A model generated the notes under the pieces. The model ran no database searches. It was not told the origin of the DNA and saw only the letters and a program-made list of their open reading frames with translations. DNA of 64,000 nucleotides from Truepera sp965215315. GTDB taxonomy: Bacteria; Deinococcota; Deinococci; Deinococcales; Trueperaceae. The stretch is from positions 1,302,001 to 1,366,000 of the forward strand of contig CBDCDB010000008.1 of assembly GCA_965215315.1 (NCBI GenBank), read 5' to 3'. Of the stretch, positions 26,250 through 33,849 are shown one piece after another; within the stretch, counting starts at the first letter, position 1; each line of letters begins with the position of its first letter. The translations under genes were made by a program, and so were the position numbers.

Positions 26250-27122
26250 CTACGAAACAGGGTTAACGGTACGCGCTGCGCCGCGCCGTAAAACGTGCGC
26301 CGCTGCCAGAAAGCCCACAACAGTTTTAGCGAGGATGTCCGCGAAGACGATTTCACCCATTGTCGCCACGCTCAAGGTTCCGGCAAAAGCAATCGCCGTA
26401 AACGTCACCGAATCGAGCGGAATGCTAAACGCGTTCGAGGTGAGCACCCGGGTCAGCCAGCGGCGCTGCATCAGCCTGCCGTAAACCTCGGTGTCGGCAG
26501 TTTCAGAAACCAAAATCGCAAGAAAGCCCGCAAGCAAAAACCGCAGCGGAATCCCCAAGTAGGCCGACAACGCCAGGTTCGCACAGGCGGCAACCGTAAT
26601 CATCTGGTACGCACGCGTTTTACCGAACCCGTGAACGCGGTCACGCTGCGTGAATGTCACGCCGAAAAAGAGTGTTCCAACTGAAAGTTGACCGTAAACG
26701 GGCAGGGCCAGAAACGAATCGAAGGTAAAGTTGGCCAAGAGCGTACATACGATGTAGACGCTCATCGCCGCGAGCATCGCTGCAGAGTCCCCGAACACCC
26801 GGTAGACTTCGCCGGAGAGGATAGCGACCGCCGAAGCGGCGAAGAAGACAACTGGGAAGGGCAAAACCCAAACCAGAATCAAGTTAAGCAGTAACGCCGC
26901 ACCTATCACGAACGGTTTGGCTTGAGGCGTCAGCTGTTGGCCTAAACGGTACGAACCGCTGACAAAGAGCAGTCCGACTAGAATCAGGACAATGAGCGGG
27001 AGCGCGTCGGCGGCGGCGACACCCTGCGAGGTGCGGGCAACCCAGAGGAGTGCCCAGAGAAGCGGCTGCGGCAAGGTCGTCCAGAGGATATAAAAAAGGG
27101 ATGTGCGAACGTTAGCGGGCAT
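26250..27122 (-). CDS. VUT-family transporter (queuosine precursor transporter type, YhhQ-like)
   Basis: 290 aa, seven or so hydrophobic helices. The VUT signature is clear: VTFTQRDRVHGFGKTRAYQMI, FLAILVSETADTEVYGRLMQR and SNAFSIPLDSVTFTAIAFAG. Family members such as YhhQ import preQ0/preQ1 or queuine for tRNA modification. AAGGAG lies upstream of ATG 27122. I saw no preQ1 riboswitch upstream and no queuosine biosynthetic genes nearby, so the substrate is inferred from family only. The N-terminal ~80 residues are an extension relative to short YhhQ proteins. Confidence 0.82.
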   Translation of the reverse strand: MPANVRTSLFYILWTTLPQPLLWALLWVARTSQGVAAADALPLIVLILVGLLFVSGSYRLGQQLTPQAKPFVIGAALLLNLILVWVLPFPVVFFAASAVAILSGEVYRVFGDSAAMLAAMSVYIVCTLLANFTFDSFLALPVYGQLSVGTLFFGVTFTQRDRVHGFGKTRAYQMITVAACANLALSAYLGIPLRFLLAGFLAILVSETADTEVYGRLMQRRWLTRVLTSNAFSIPLDSVTFTAIAFAGTLSVATMGEIVFADILAKTVVGFLAAAHVLRRGAARTVNPVS

Positions 27123-27251
27123 AACGGCTCCTTGAAGTAGTCATAGGCGCGGTTATGTCACCTCCCGCTCAGCTGTCCTAGTCTATCATCTCGGAGCTGT
27201 AAGGCTCTTTATTTCGGCTCGAGCCCTCAGCTCATCTTTCTTCCACCAAGG

Positions 27252-27257
27252 TATCCT
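27252..27257 (+). promoter_or_regulatory. -10 box TATCCT, leaderless promoter
   Basis: Ends 5 nt before ATG 27263; no ribosome-binding site. Confidence 0.45.
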
Positions 27258-27262
27258 AAACG

Positions 27263-27661
27263 ATGTCAAACCCTATATTTGAAGAACCAAAAACTTTGAT
27301 GGCGGCGCTCGGTATCGAGGTCACACTCGCCACCCCGGAACGCGTCGAGGCGACGATGACCGTCGGTGGACGCGTTCACCAGCCCTTCGGTATCCTTCAC
27401 GGCGGCGCGTCGGTCGCGCTCGCTGAAACCGTCGCGTCGGTCGGGGGAACGGTCAGTGCGGGCGAAGGTCGGCGGGTCGTCGGTCTGGAAATTAACGCCA
27501 CCCACCTGCGTGCTAAACAGGACGGCGTGGTTACGGCGGTCGGAACACCTTTACATCAGGGCCGAACGACGCAGCTTTGGAGCATTGAAATTAGAGATGA
27601 AGACGGCAAACTAGTCTGTGTGTCTCGCTGTACGCTGGCAGTCATCCCGAAAGCGCCGTAA
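27263..27661 (+). CDS. Hotdog-fold thioesterase (PaaI/EntH type)
   Basis: 132 aa, the size of one hotdog domain. HQPFGILHGGASVALAETVAS carries the Gln-x-x-Gly-x-x-His-Gly-Gly-Ala active-site loop with the Glu of the helix (AETVAS), and NATHLRAKQDGVVTAVGTPLHQGR matches the central strands. Such enzymes hydrolyse acyl-CoA thioesters such as DHNA-CoA or hydroxyphenylacetyl-CoA. A good intrinsic terminator follows at 27700. Confidence 0.88.
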   Translation: MSNPIFEEPKTLMAALGIEVTLATPERVEATMTVGGRVHQPFGILHGGASVALAETVASVGGTVSAGEGRRVVGLEINATHLRAKQDGVVTAVGTPLHQGRTTQLWSIEIRDEDGKLVCVSRCTLAVIPKAP

Positions 27662-27699
27662 ACGGTGCTGAAATCTTCAGAGGTCGGTTCAAAAGAATA

Positions 27700-27736
27700 G
27701 AGAAGGCAGTTGGTAGTCTGCCTTCTCCCCTGTTTT
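27700..27736 (+). terminator. Intrinsic terminator after the thioesterase gene
   Basis: GAGAAGGCAG (27700-27709) pairs with CTGCCTTCTC (27718-27727), followed by CCCTGTTTTTT. Confidence 0.85.
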
Positions 27737-27781
27737 TTCTGACATCACGAAGCCAATTCTTTGCTCGATAGTGACCCTACG

Positions 27782-28879
27782 CTAAAAGTCGTTCATCAGG
27801 TTTTGAAACCGTCCGCGTACTTCAGCAGCCCTTGCCCCGTGTCCGCGCCGTTCCCAAAGTTCAGCGAGGGCTTCCCAGGCGCTTTCGCTGTAGGGTTCGT
27901 GCTCGGTAATCGCGCCGTAAAAGCGGACGGCGCTCTCGTAGTGACCGCGTTCAGAGGCGCTTTCAGCGGCGCTCACCAGCAGCTCTAAGTGGGCAGTGTG
28001 CAAGTCCAGCCGGACATCTTCGGCCCAGTCCGAATCAACGCCCAACAAAAAGTCGGCGCGGTAGAGTTCAGCGGCCCGTTCAAAGTCCTCTGGGTTACGA
28101 CTCGAGCGCGCCCTAGCTGCAATCACCCGGTAGTGCTCGACGTCGTAGTCAACCTTAAACCCGCTGTGCAGGTAGTAGCGGCGGCTGGCAGATTGCACGA
28201 TTTCGCCGCCGACCGCCTTGCGCAGCCGGTAGAGCGTCGTATGAAACGAACTGCTCGCTTTGGCTTCAGTTTTACCCGGCCAGAGCGCCTCGGCCACCTC
28301 GAAGGTGCTGGCTCCGCCGCGGTGTTCGAGGAGGTAAAAGAGCAGCTCGAGCGCCTTGAGTGAGTCCCACTCGAGCCTTCGTCGGCCCTTTTCGATGAGC
28401 GGCGCACCAAAACCACGCACGTGCAGTTTGCCGGTGGCGGGCGTGCGGATTTCAGCGAAGCGGGCGATACGGCCCTCGACTGCGCCGATAAGTTCATGAC
28501 GGTCAAAAGGTTTGGTCAGATAATCGTCCGCGCCGAGCGACATCCCGCGGCGCATGTTCGCGCGTTCATGCAGCGCGGTCAGAAATAGAAACGGAATCCC
28601 CTGCAACCCCGGCAGGTCGCGCACCGCTTCACAGAACTCGAACCCGTTCATCCCTGGCATCGTTACGTCGGACAAAATCACGTCGGGGTGCAGGCCGCCG
28701 TGCAGCTCTTCTAACGCAGCTTGTGGGTGTTCAAAGGTGAGTACGGCAAAGTCGGCAGCGGTTAAGCTCAGCTCGAGTAGTTTGCGAATACCGGGTTCGT
28801 CATCAACCGCAAGTACCAGCCGTCCGGCACCAAGTTGACCTACCCCGTAGGGGTTTGGTTTGTTCTGTTCAGGCTCCAC
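27782..28879 (-). CDS. Response regulator with winged-helix and BTAD domains
   Basis: 365 aa from GTG 28879 (GGAGG upstream). Residues 20-140 are a receiver domain: acidic pair VDDEPG, phospho-acceptor Asp in DVILSDVTMPGMNG, Lys in DDYLTKPFD. A winged-helix DNA-binding domain follows (ALWPGKTEAKASSSFHTTLYRLRKAVGG), then a TPR-rich bacterial transcriptional activation domain to the end. No histidine kinase is adjacent, so it is an orphan. The gene overlaps the end of the upstream GDPD gene by 40 bp. Confidence 0.86.
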   Translation of the reverse strand: MEPEQNKPNPYGVGQLGAGRLVLAVDDEPGIRKLLELSLTAADFAVLTFEHPQAALEELHGGLHPDVILSDVTMPGMNGFEFCEAVRDLPGLQGIPFLFLTALHERANMRRGMSLGADDYLTKPFDRHELIGAVEGRIARFAEIRTPATGKLHVRGFGAPLIEKGRRRLEWDSLKALELLFYLLEHRGGASTFEVAEALWPGKTEAKASSSFHTTLYRLRKAVGGEIVQSASRRYYLHSGFKVDYDVEHYRVIAARARSSRNPEDFERAAELYRADFLLGVDSDWAEDVRLDLHTAHLELLVSAAESASERGHYESAVRFYGAITEHEPYSESAWEALAELWERRGHGARAAEVRGRFQNLMNDF

Positions 28880-29664
28880 TGGGCCTCCTTGTACGCATCT
28901 TTAAGCGTAGCCGGATTGTCCGCCATAAGACCGTTCACACCTTGGAGGGTTAGCCTTTTCACATCTTCCGAGTCGTTGACCGTCCAGGCGTTGAGTATCA
29001 CGCCCCGTAAACGTGCCCAGCGCACCAGGTTTTCGTCAACCAGACGGTAATGCGGATGCAAGGCGTCAACGTGTAAAAGGCGTGAGAAAAGCCGTGCCGA
29101 ACGGTTATTCCGGAGCCAGCGGGGGCCACCTTCAGCGTAAAGAAGGGCGGTGCGGAGTCCGGGATAGTAAAAGCGAATCTTTAGAATTGAGAGCGGGTTA
29201 AAGCTCGAGACCAAAACTCGGCCTTCCGTCCCGCAGGTCTCGAGGGCTTTTGCGGCGGCGCGCTCGAGGCCGCCCGTGCGCCAGCCTGCGGCTTTGAGTT
29301 CCAAGTTCAGCAAGGTTCCCGGATAACAGCGGACAAGCGTAAAGAGGTCTTCGAGCGTCGGGATATTTGGGTCGGCGTCGCAGAGTTCGGCGTAGCTGAG
29401 CTGAGTCAGGCGGCGTCCGTCCGGCAGAAAAAAATTGTGATAGAGCACCAGTTCGCCGTCACGGGTACGCTGCACGTCGGTCTCGAGGCCGTCCAGCCCA
29501 GCGTCCAGCGCCGCCGTAAACGCCGCCACCGTATTTTCCGGCACGCCGACGCGGACGCCCCGGTGTCCTAAAAGCAGGGTATTTTTGGGCGTCACGTCCG
29601 GCAACTGCCGAGGTTCCCACAAGAGGAGCCAGAGCGCAAACAAGAGCAGAATCCAGAGGAGCAT
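28840..29664 (-). CDS. Glycerophosphodiester phosphodiesterase
   Basis: 274 aa. An N-terminal hydrophobic helix (LLWILLLFALWLLLW) anchors it to the membrane. The GDPD TIM barrel starts with LLGHRGVRVGVPENTVAAF (catalytic HR and E) and continues with GLDGLETDVQRTRDGELVLYHN (metal-binding ExD and second His). It hydrolyses glycerophosphodiesters from lipid turnover to glycerol-3-phosphate and alcohol. It starts 13 bp after purS and overlaps the response regulator by 40 bp, so all may be one transcript. Confidence 0.88.
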   Translation of the reverse strand: MLLWILLLFALWLLLWEPRQLPDVTPKNTLLLGHRGVRVGVPENTVAAFTAALDAGLDGLETDVQRTRDGELVLYHNFFLPDGRRLTQLSYAELCDADPNIPTLEDLFTLVRCYPGTLLNLELKAAGWRTGGLERAAAKALETCGTEGRVLVSSFNPLSILKIRFYYPGLRTALLYAEGGPRWLRNNRSARLFSRLLHVDALHPHYRLVDENLVRWARLRGVILNAWTVNDSEDVKRLTLQGVNGLMADNPATLKDAYKEAQWSLNRTNQTPTG

Positions 29665-29677
29665 CTAACGGATTAAA

Positions 29678-29941
29678 CTACTCCGGCGTTGCCAATTCCG
29701 TCAGGGTGTAGTGCGCGTGTTCCATCACCGGGTTGCTGAGCACGTCTTCAATAAGTTTTTCCAGCTGCGCTTCGACCTCGGCGCGTTCACCCGAAAGGGT
29801 CAGCTCGAGGTGCTTCCCGATACGCACGTCCGTGACGTTTTCGGTTCCCAAACGGTGCAAGGTCGTCTCGACGGCGCGGCCCTGCGGGTCAAGAATCGAG
29901 CGCTTGAGCATAACCTTGATTTCAGCGTAAAAATCCGTCAT
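29678..29941 (-). CDS. purS: PurS, FGAM synthase small subunit
   Basis: 87 aa, the typical length. Opens with YAEIKVMLKRSILDPQGRAVETTLHRLG, the PurS signature. PurS bridges PurL and PurQ in formylglycinamidine ribonucleotide synthase (purine step 4). It directly abuts the purC stop codon with no intergenic base. purQ and purL are not in the window. Confidence 0.93.
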   Translation of the reverse strand: MTDFYAEIKVMLKRSILDPQGRAVETTLHRLGTENVTDVRIGKHLELTLSGERAEVEAQLEKLIEDVLSNPVMEHAHYTLTELATPE

Positions 29942-30667
29942 CTACAGCCTTTCCAGAACCCGTTTGGCGACCTCTTGATACGCCTCTTCAACGCCGCCCA
30001 AATCGCGGCGGAACCGGTCTTTGTCCAAACGTTCGTTCGTCTCGGCGTCCCACAAACGGCAGGTGTCGGGGCTTATTTCGTCAGCCAGGACGATTTCACC
30101 GGAGGCTAAACGTCCAAACTCGAGCTTGAAGTCAATCAGTTTGAGCCCGATTTGTTCGAACATGCCTGTCAGAAGTTCGTTGATTTTGAGCGCTTGCTGC
30201 CGCAGTTCGGCTAGTTCACGTTTGTTTGCCAGACCGAGCGCCAACGCCGTGTCGTCGTTTAAGGGTGGGTCGCCGAGTTCATCGGCTTTGTAGCACCACT
30301 CGAGCACGGTGGGCTCGAGCCTTATGCCCTCTTCAGTCCCGTAACGTTTGGCAAACGACCCGGCAGCGTAGGGGCGCACGACGACCTCGAGGGGGATAAT
30401 CGTCACGGCCCGGACGAATTGCTCCAAATCGCTCAGCTTCTCTACAAAATGCGTCTTGATGCCCTGCGCTTCTAGGAGGGTGAACACTTTGCTCGAGACC
30501 GCGTTATTTACGGCCCCTTTGCCCACAATCTGCCCGCGTTTTTGCGCGTTAAAGGCGGTGGCGTCGTCCTTGTATTCGACGATGTAAAGCCCTTCGCCAC
30601 TCGTCGCGTAGACCCGTTTGGCTTTGCCTTCGTAGCGTTGCTCTTGTTTTTCTGGAACCCCGGTCAC
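29942..30667 (-). CDS. purC: SAICAR synthetase
   Basis: 241 aa. Converts CAIR plus aspartate to SAICAR (purine step 7/8). Motifs: YEGKAKRVYAT, EYKDDATAFNAQKRG, EVVVRPYAAGSFAKRYG and the C-terminal ADEISPDTCRLWD. GTG 30667 has no ribosome-binding site but sits 6 nt after a TATAGT box, supporting a leaderless start. It is followed without a gap by purS. Confidence 0.95.
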   Translation of the reverse strand: MTGVPEKQEQRYEGKAKRVYATSGEGLYIVEYKDDATAFNAQKRGQIVGKGAVNNAVSSKVFTLLEAQGIKTHFVEKLSDLEQFVRAVTIIPLEVVVRPYAAGSFAKRYGTEEGIRLEPTVLEWCYKADELGDPPLNDDTALALGLANKRELAELRQQALKINELLTGMFEQIGLKLIDFKLEFGRLASGEIVLADEISPDTCRLWDAETNERLDKDRFRRDLGGVEEAYQEVAKRVLERL

Positions 30668-30673
30668 GGTTTG

Positions 30674-30679
30674 ACTATA
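30674..30679 (-). promoter_or_regulatory. -10 box TATAGT for purC, leaderless
   Basis: On the minus strand TATAGT ends 6 nt before GTG 30667. Confidence 0.6.
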
Positions 30680-30735
30680 TCAGGTTGAGGATGCCTTAAA
30701 GCCTGTGGATTTTTCTGCGGGACGTAAACATTTCC

Positions 30736-32040
30736 TTACAACCCGAACCGCTCATAAACCGCGTCCACTTGCCGTAAATACCACACCGGATTAAACGCAT
30801 TCTCGAGTTCTTCAGCGCTGAGCGTATTGTCATGGTCTTTGGCGAGCACGTCTCGTAAATGCTCACCCGTTTCCCACGTCGTCAGAGAGGCGCGTTGCAC
30901 CACCTCATACGCTTCCTCGCGCATCAGCCCCGACTCAATGAGCTTGTGCAGGACTCGCTGCGAGTACACGAGGCCGTTTAGCGCGTCCATATTCGCGAGC
31001 ATCGCGTTTGGGTAAACGATCAGGTCACGAACGACGCGGGTCAAACGGCGGCAGGCGTAACTCGCTAAGGTTGTGCTGTCGGGCAAAATCACCCGTTCGA
31101 CCGCCGAATGCGAGATGTCGCGTTCGTGCCACAGGGCGACGTTTTCTAGAGCTGCTTGCAAATTGCTCCGCAAAAGCCGCGCAATCCCCGAAATATTTTC
31201 CGTCGCAATCGGATTTTTCTTGTGCGGCATCGATGAACTGCCGGTCTGACCTTTGGCAAAGCCTTCTTGCGCCTCGCGGACTTCGCTGCGCTGGAGGTGG
31301 CGAATTTCTACGGCGATACGCTCCAAAGTCGTGCCGAAAATGGCCAAGGCGCTCAGCACTTCGGCGTGGCGGTCTCTCGCAACGGTCTGGTTGGTGATGG
31401 GATCGGGCTCGAGCCCAAGTGCGGCGGCGACATCTACTTCAATCTCCGGCGGCACGTGCGCGTAAGTCCCAACCGAACCTGAAAGCATCAGTACGGAGAT
31501 GGTGTCTCGAGCCCCTTCTAACCTCCCAATATCCCGTTGCAGCGCCCCGTAAAAGTTCAAAAACTTGAGCCCGAAGGTCATCGGTTCAGCGTGAACGCCG
31601 TGCGTCCGTCCGATACAGGGCGTGTATTTGTACGTCACAGCTTTTTCTCTAAGTGCCTCAGCGAGAGCTTGGGTATCGGTTAGAATCAGCGTCAGCGCCC
31701 CCCGTAACACGAGGTTTTGGGCCGAGTCCACTACGTCGGTACTCGTCAGGCCCAGATGGATAAAGCGGGCGTCGTCGCCGAAACGCTCCGTCAGCGCCCG
31801 CGTAAAGGCCACGATGTCGTGACGGGTTTGGGCTTCTAATTCGGCAACCCTTACGGCGAAAGCGTCATCTAGGGGCGCAGCGTCAGCTTTTTCTTGCAAG
31901 GCGTCGGCGGTGCCTGCGGGCGCGTCGCCTAAAGCTTCCCAAGCGCGGGTCGCCGCGAGTTCGACGGTCAACCAGGTCTGGTAACGCTTCGTTTCACTCC
32001 ACAAGGCGGTCATTTCGGGGGTGCTGTAGCGCGGTATCAT
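30736..32040 (-). CDS. purB: Adenylosuccinate lyase
   Basis: 434 aa, family length. Splits SAICAR to AICAR and adenylosuccinate to AMP. Motifs: THGVHAEPMTFGLK (catalytic His region), and the fumarase/aspartase signature GQTGSSSMPHKKNPIATENI with the flexible catalytic Ser loop. AISHSAVERVILPDS-like sequence is also present (RDISHSAVERVILPD). TAGATT ends 8 nt before the ATG on the minus strand, so a leaderless start is likely. It lies upstream of purC and purS. Confidence 0.95.
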   Translation of the reverse strand: MIPRYSTPEMTALWSETKRYQTWLTVELAATRAWEALGDAPAGTADALQEKADAAPLDDAFAVRVAELEAQTRHDIVAFTRALTERFGDDARFIHLGLTSTDVVDSAQNLVLRGALTLILTDTQALAEALREKAVTYKYTPCIGRTHGVHAEPMTFGLKFLNFYGALQRDIGRLEGARDTISVLMLSGSVGTYAHVPPEIEVDVAAALGLEPDPITNQTVARDRHAEVLSALAIFGTTLERIAVEIRHLQRSEVREAQEGFAKGQTGSSSMPHKKNPIATENISGIARLLRSNLQAALENVALWHERDISHSAVERVILPDSTTLASYACRRLTRVVRDLIVYPNAMLANMDALNGLVYSQRVLHKLIESGLMREEAYEVVQRASLTTWETGEHLRDVLAKDHDNTLSAEELENAFNPVWYLRQVDAVYERFGL

Positions 32041-32048
32041 CGCGTCTC

Positions 32049-32054
32049 AATCTA
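32049..32054 (-). promoter_or_regulatory. -10 box TAGATT for purB
   Basis: TAGATT (minus strand) ends 8 nt before ATG 32040. Confidence 0.5.
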
Positions 32055-32151
32055 CCCTAGAAGTGCCGCGCACCTGAACCTAGAAATGTTTTGGCTGTAC
32101 ACCGGCCTGTGTGCCGGTCTATACACCGACATTTGTGTCCTGAGCTGAGAG

Positions 32152-32661
32152 CTACCCCTGGCTGTCGGCGACAAGCTCGAGGAGCTCCTTGCCGACGTCG
32201 GCGTCAACAATGAGAGCAACGCGCCGCGCGATGGTTCGGGCGTTCTCGACAAACGTCTGTTCGTTGGCGCAGTTTTGCAACTGGTCGATGTACGCTTCGG
32301 CTTTACGGCCCCCCACCCTGGCGCGGAGCAGCTGCTCCACCGCTCCGTAGCGCTCCGCCCAACGCAGCGCGGCTCGAGGAGAATCGGTGCGAACAGGCTC
32401 AGCATGAACAGGCCCAGTGTGGATAGGCCCAGTGTGAACAGGTAAGATCTTCGGCGACTGCGTAGCTTTAAGCGCTGACGACACGATGAGCCCTCTGGTC
32501 ACCAGGCTTGCCACTGTATGTTTGACCAGCGCGTCCTCGAGTCTCGTCTTGGCAAGTACGGCCTCGAGGCTCGTTTCACCGCGAATCGCCGTAAAAACCC
32601 TGAGTTCTTCGCGGCTGAGCGGAACGGAAAAGTCGGGCGTGCCCGAACGGGTGTAGGTCAT
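32152..32661 (-). CDS. Hypothetical protein with a short internal tandem repeat, 169 aa
   Basis: No family recognised. The N-terminal ~65 residues resemble a winged helix (LSREELRVFTAIRGETSLEA; LVKHTVASLVTRGLIV). A low-complexity linker follows with a tandem pattern HTGPIHTGPVHAEPV, encoded by near-identical 15-bp DNA units (about 32398-32445). The C-terminal ~80 residues are helical (ALRWAERYGAVEQLLRARVGG). A TACACT box lies 10 nt before the ATG. This could be a DNA-binding regulator. Confidence 0.6.
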   Translation of the reverse strand: MTYTRSGTPDFSVPLSREELRVFTAIRGETSLEAVLAKTRLEDALVKHTVASLVTRGLIVSSALKATQSPKILPVHTGPIHTGPVHAEPVRTDSPRAALRWAERYGAVEQLLRARVGGRKAEAYIDQLQNCANEQTFVENARTIARRVALIVDADVGKELLELVADSQG

Positions 32662-32904
32662 AACTTTTGCGAGTGTACAAAAATAGTCGGGTTATGCCAG
32701 TGCAATATTCGGCATCGCCCGGCAGACGGTTCCAGTGGGTCACAAGGAGGTTTGGAACACCCCGAGCTGTAAGACGGCAAAAACAGCGACGTCTCCGGGT
32801 CAGACGCGTACTGTAAGGATCTCGTAAGACGCCCCGTTCTAAGCTCCCCTAGTTCTTAGGTCAACCGAATAAACCTCTGAACGTCACTATCAAGGAGCAA
32901 ACCT

Positions 32905-33192
32905 GTGGACATCATGATTCAAGCACTTGACTACATCCTCGTCGCCGTTTCCGTCTGGGCGGTCTTTCTGGTTCGCGGTATGGGCGGGCTTATCGGGCAA
33001 GCTTTTACGCTCATCATGTGGGGCATGATTTTTCTCGGCGTCGCGCACCTTGCCCAAACGCTGACGGTAGCATTTTTCGACCTCGACAGCAGCGTCGTCT
33101 CGCTCTTGCACCGCTTGACGGTACTGGTCGGCTTTATCTTTTTGATCTGGGGTTTTTCCAAGCTTCCGCGTATCAAACAGGCTCTGTCCTGA
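32905..33192 (+). CDS. Small membrane protein, 95 aa
   Basis: Starts at GTG 32905 with AAGGAG about 9 nt upstream. Three hydrophobic helices: LDYILVAVSVWAVFLV, LIMWGMIFLGVAHL and LTVLVGFIFLIWGF. No family recognised. It is followed by another membrane-associated gene in the same direction, so they may form a unit. Confidence 0.7.
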   Translation: MDIMIQALDYILVAVSVWAVFLVRGMGGLIGQAFTLIMWGMIFLGVAHLAQTLTVAFFDLDSSVVSLLHRLTVLVGFIFLIWGFSKLPRIKQALS

Positions 33193-33248
33193 GCCAACCG
33201 GCGGTTAGGGTTCTGACCACGCTCCACTTCAGAGCGTCTCGGCTGAGT

Positions 33249-33806
33249 TTGGCACTGAGCTTTACACTGTGCTTGACGAGCTTCACTTTTGCCCATATTA
33301 CGGGTCAGGTCAAAGAGCTTGCCCACAGCGTTCAGGGAGGGTATGAAGTGTGGGTCTCGAGCCGCCCTACCCCCGTTATCGGCACACACCATCTAAACAT
33401 CACGGTTTTAAGCGCTGCCAATCGAAAAGTCATCCCAAACACCGAGGTGAACCTGACGCTTACCTCACCCGAGAGTGTCTCTGCAAGCTACCGCGTAGAG
33501 GCGGGTAGCCGCCCTTACGCGTTTGAAGTGGACACGCCGCTGACACAACCGGGCCGCTGGCAGCTGGCGCTGACGGTAGCGAGCCTGTCGGGCCGCGCAG
33601 AAGTGCTCTTTTCTCGGCGCGTCTTTACGCCGCTGCAACTTCGGGTTATTCCGGTTCTAGTATTTGCCGCCTCGCTTTCTTTAATGGCGCTGCTCGGGTT
33701 CGGTAAGCTTGATTTCAAACGTTTGGGTAGGCCCGGATCAACGCTTAATACCTCTTCTAAAACTGACAAGCTTGAGCGCAAAACGCATTCGACACCGAGC
33801 TTGTAA
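33249..33806 (+). CDS. Exported Ig-like domain protein with C-terminal membrane anchor
   Basis: The frame is open well upstream, inside the previous gene, so the start is uncertain; TTG 33249 gives about 185 aa beginning with a signal peptide (SFTLCLTSFTFA). The body is a beta-sandwich-like domain (GTHHLNITVLSAANRKVIPN, WQLALTVASLSGRAEVLF) resembling YtkA/FixH-like domains, and a helix LRVIPVLVFAASLSLMALLG anchors the C-terminus. Function unknown; perhaps an extracytoplasmic partner of the 95-aa membrane protein. Confidence 0.6.
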   Translation: MALSFTLCLTSFTFAHITGQVKELAHSVQGGYEVWVSSRPTPVIGTHHLNITVLSAANRKVIPNTEVNLTLTSPESVSASYRVEAGSRPYAFEVDTPLTQPGRWQLALTVASLSGRAEVLFSRRVFTPLQLRVIPVLVFAASLSLMALLGFGKLDFKRLGRPGSTLNTSSKTDKLERKTHSTPSL

Positions 33807-33826
33807 CCGGGTTCGCCCGGTTACAA
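33801..33826. terminator. Perfect 11-bp hairpin with TTCG loop
   Basis: TTGTAACCGGG and CCCGGTTACAA flank TTCG, overlapping the stop codon at 33804-33806. It lies between convergent genes and probably ends both transcripts, though a T-tract is lacking. Confidence 0.65.
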
Positions 33827-33849
33827 ACGTTCCATCCGTAACGTTTGGC

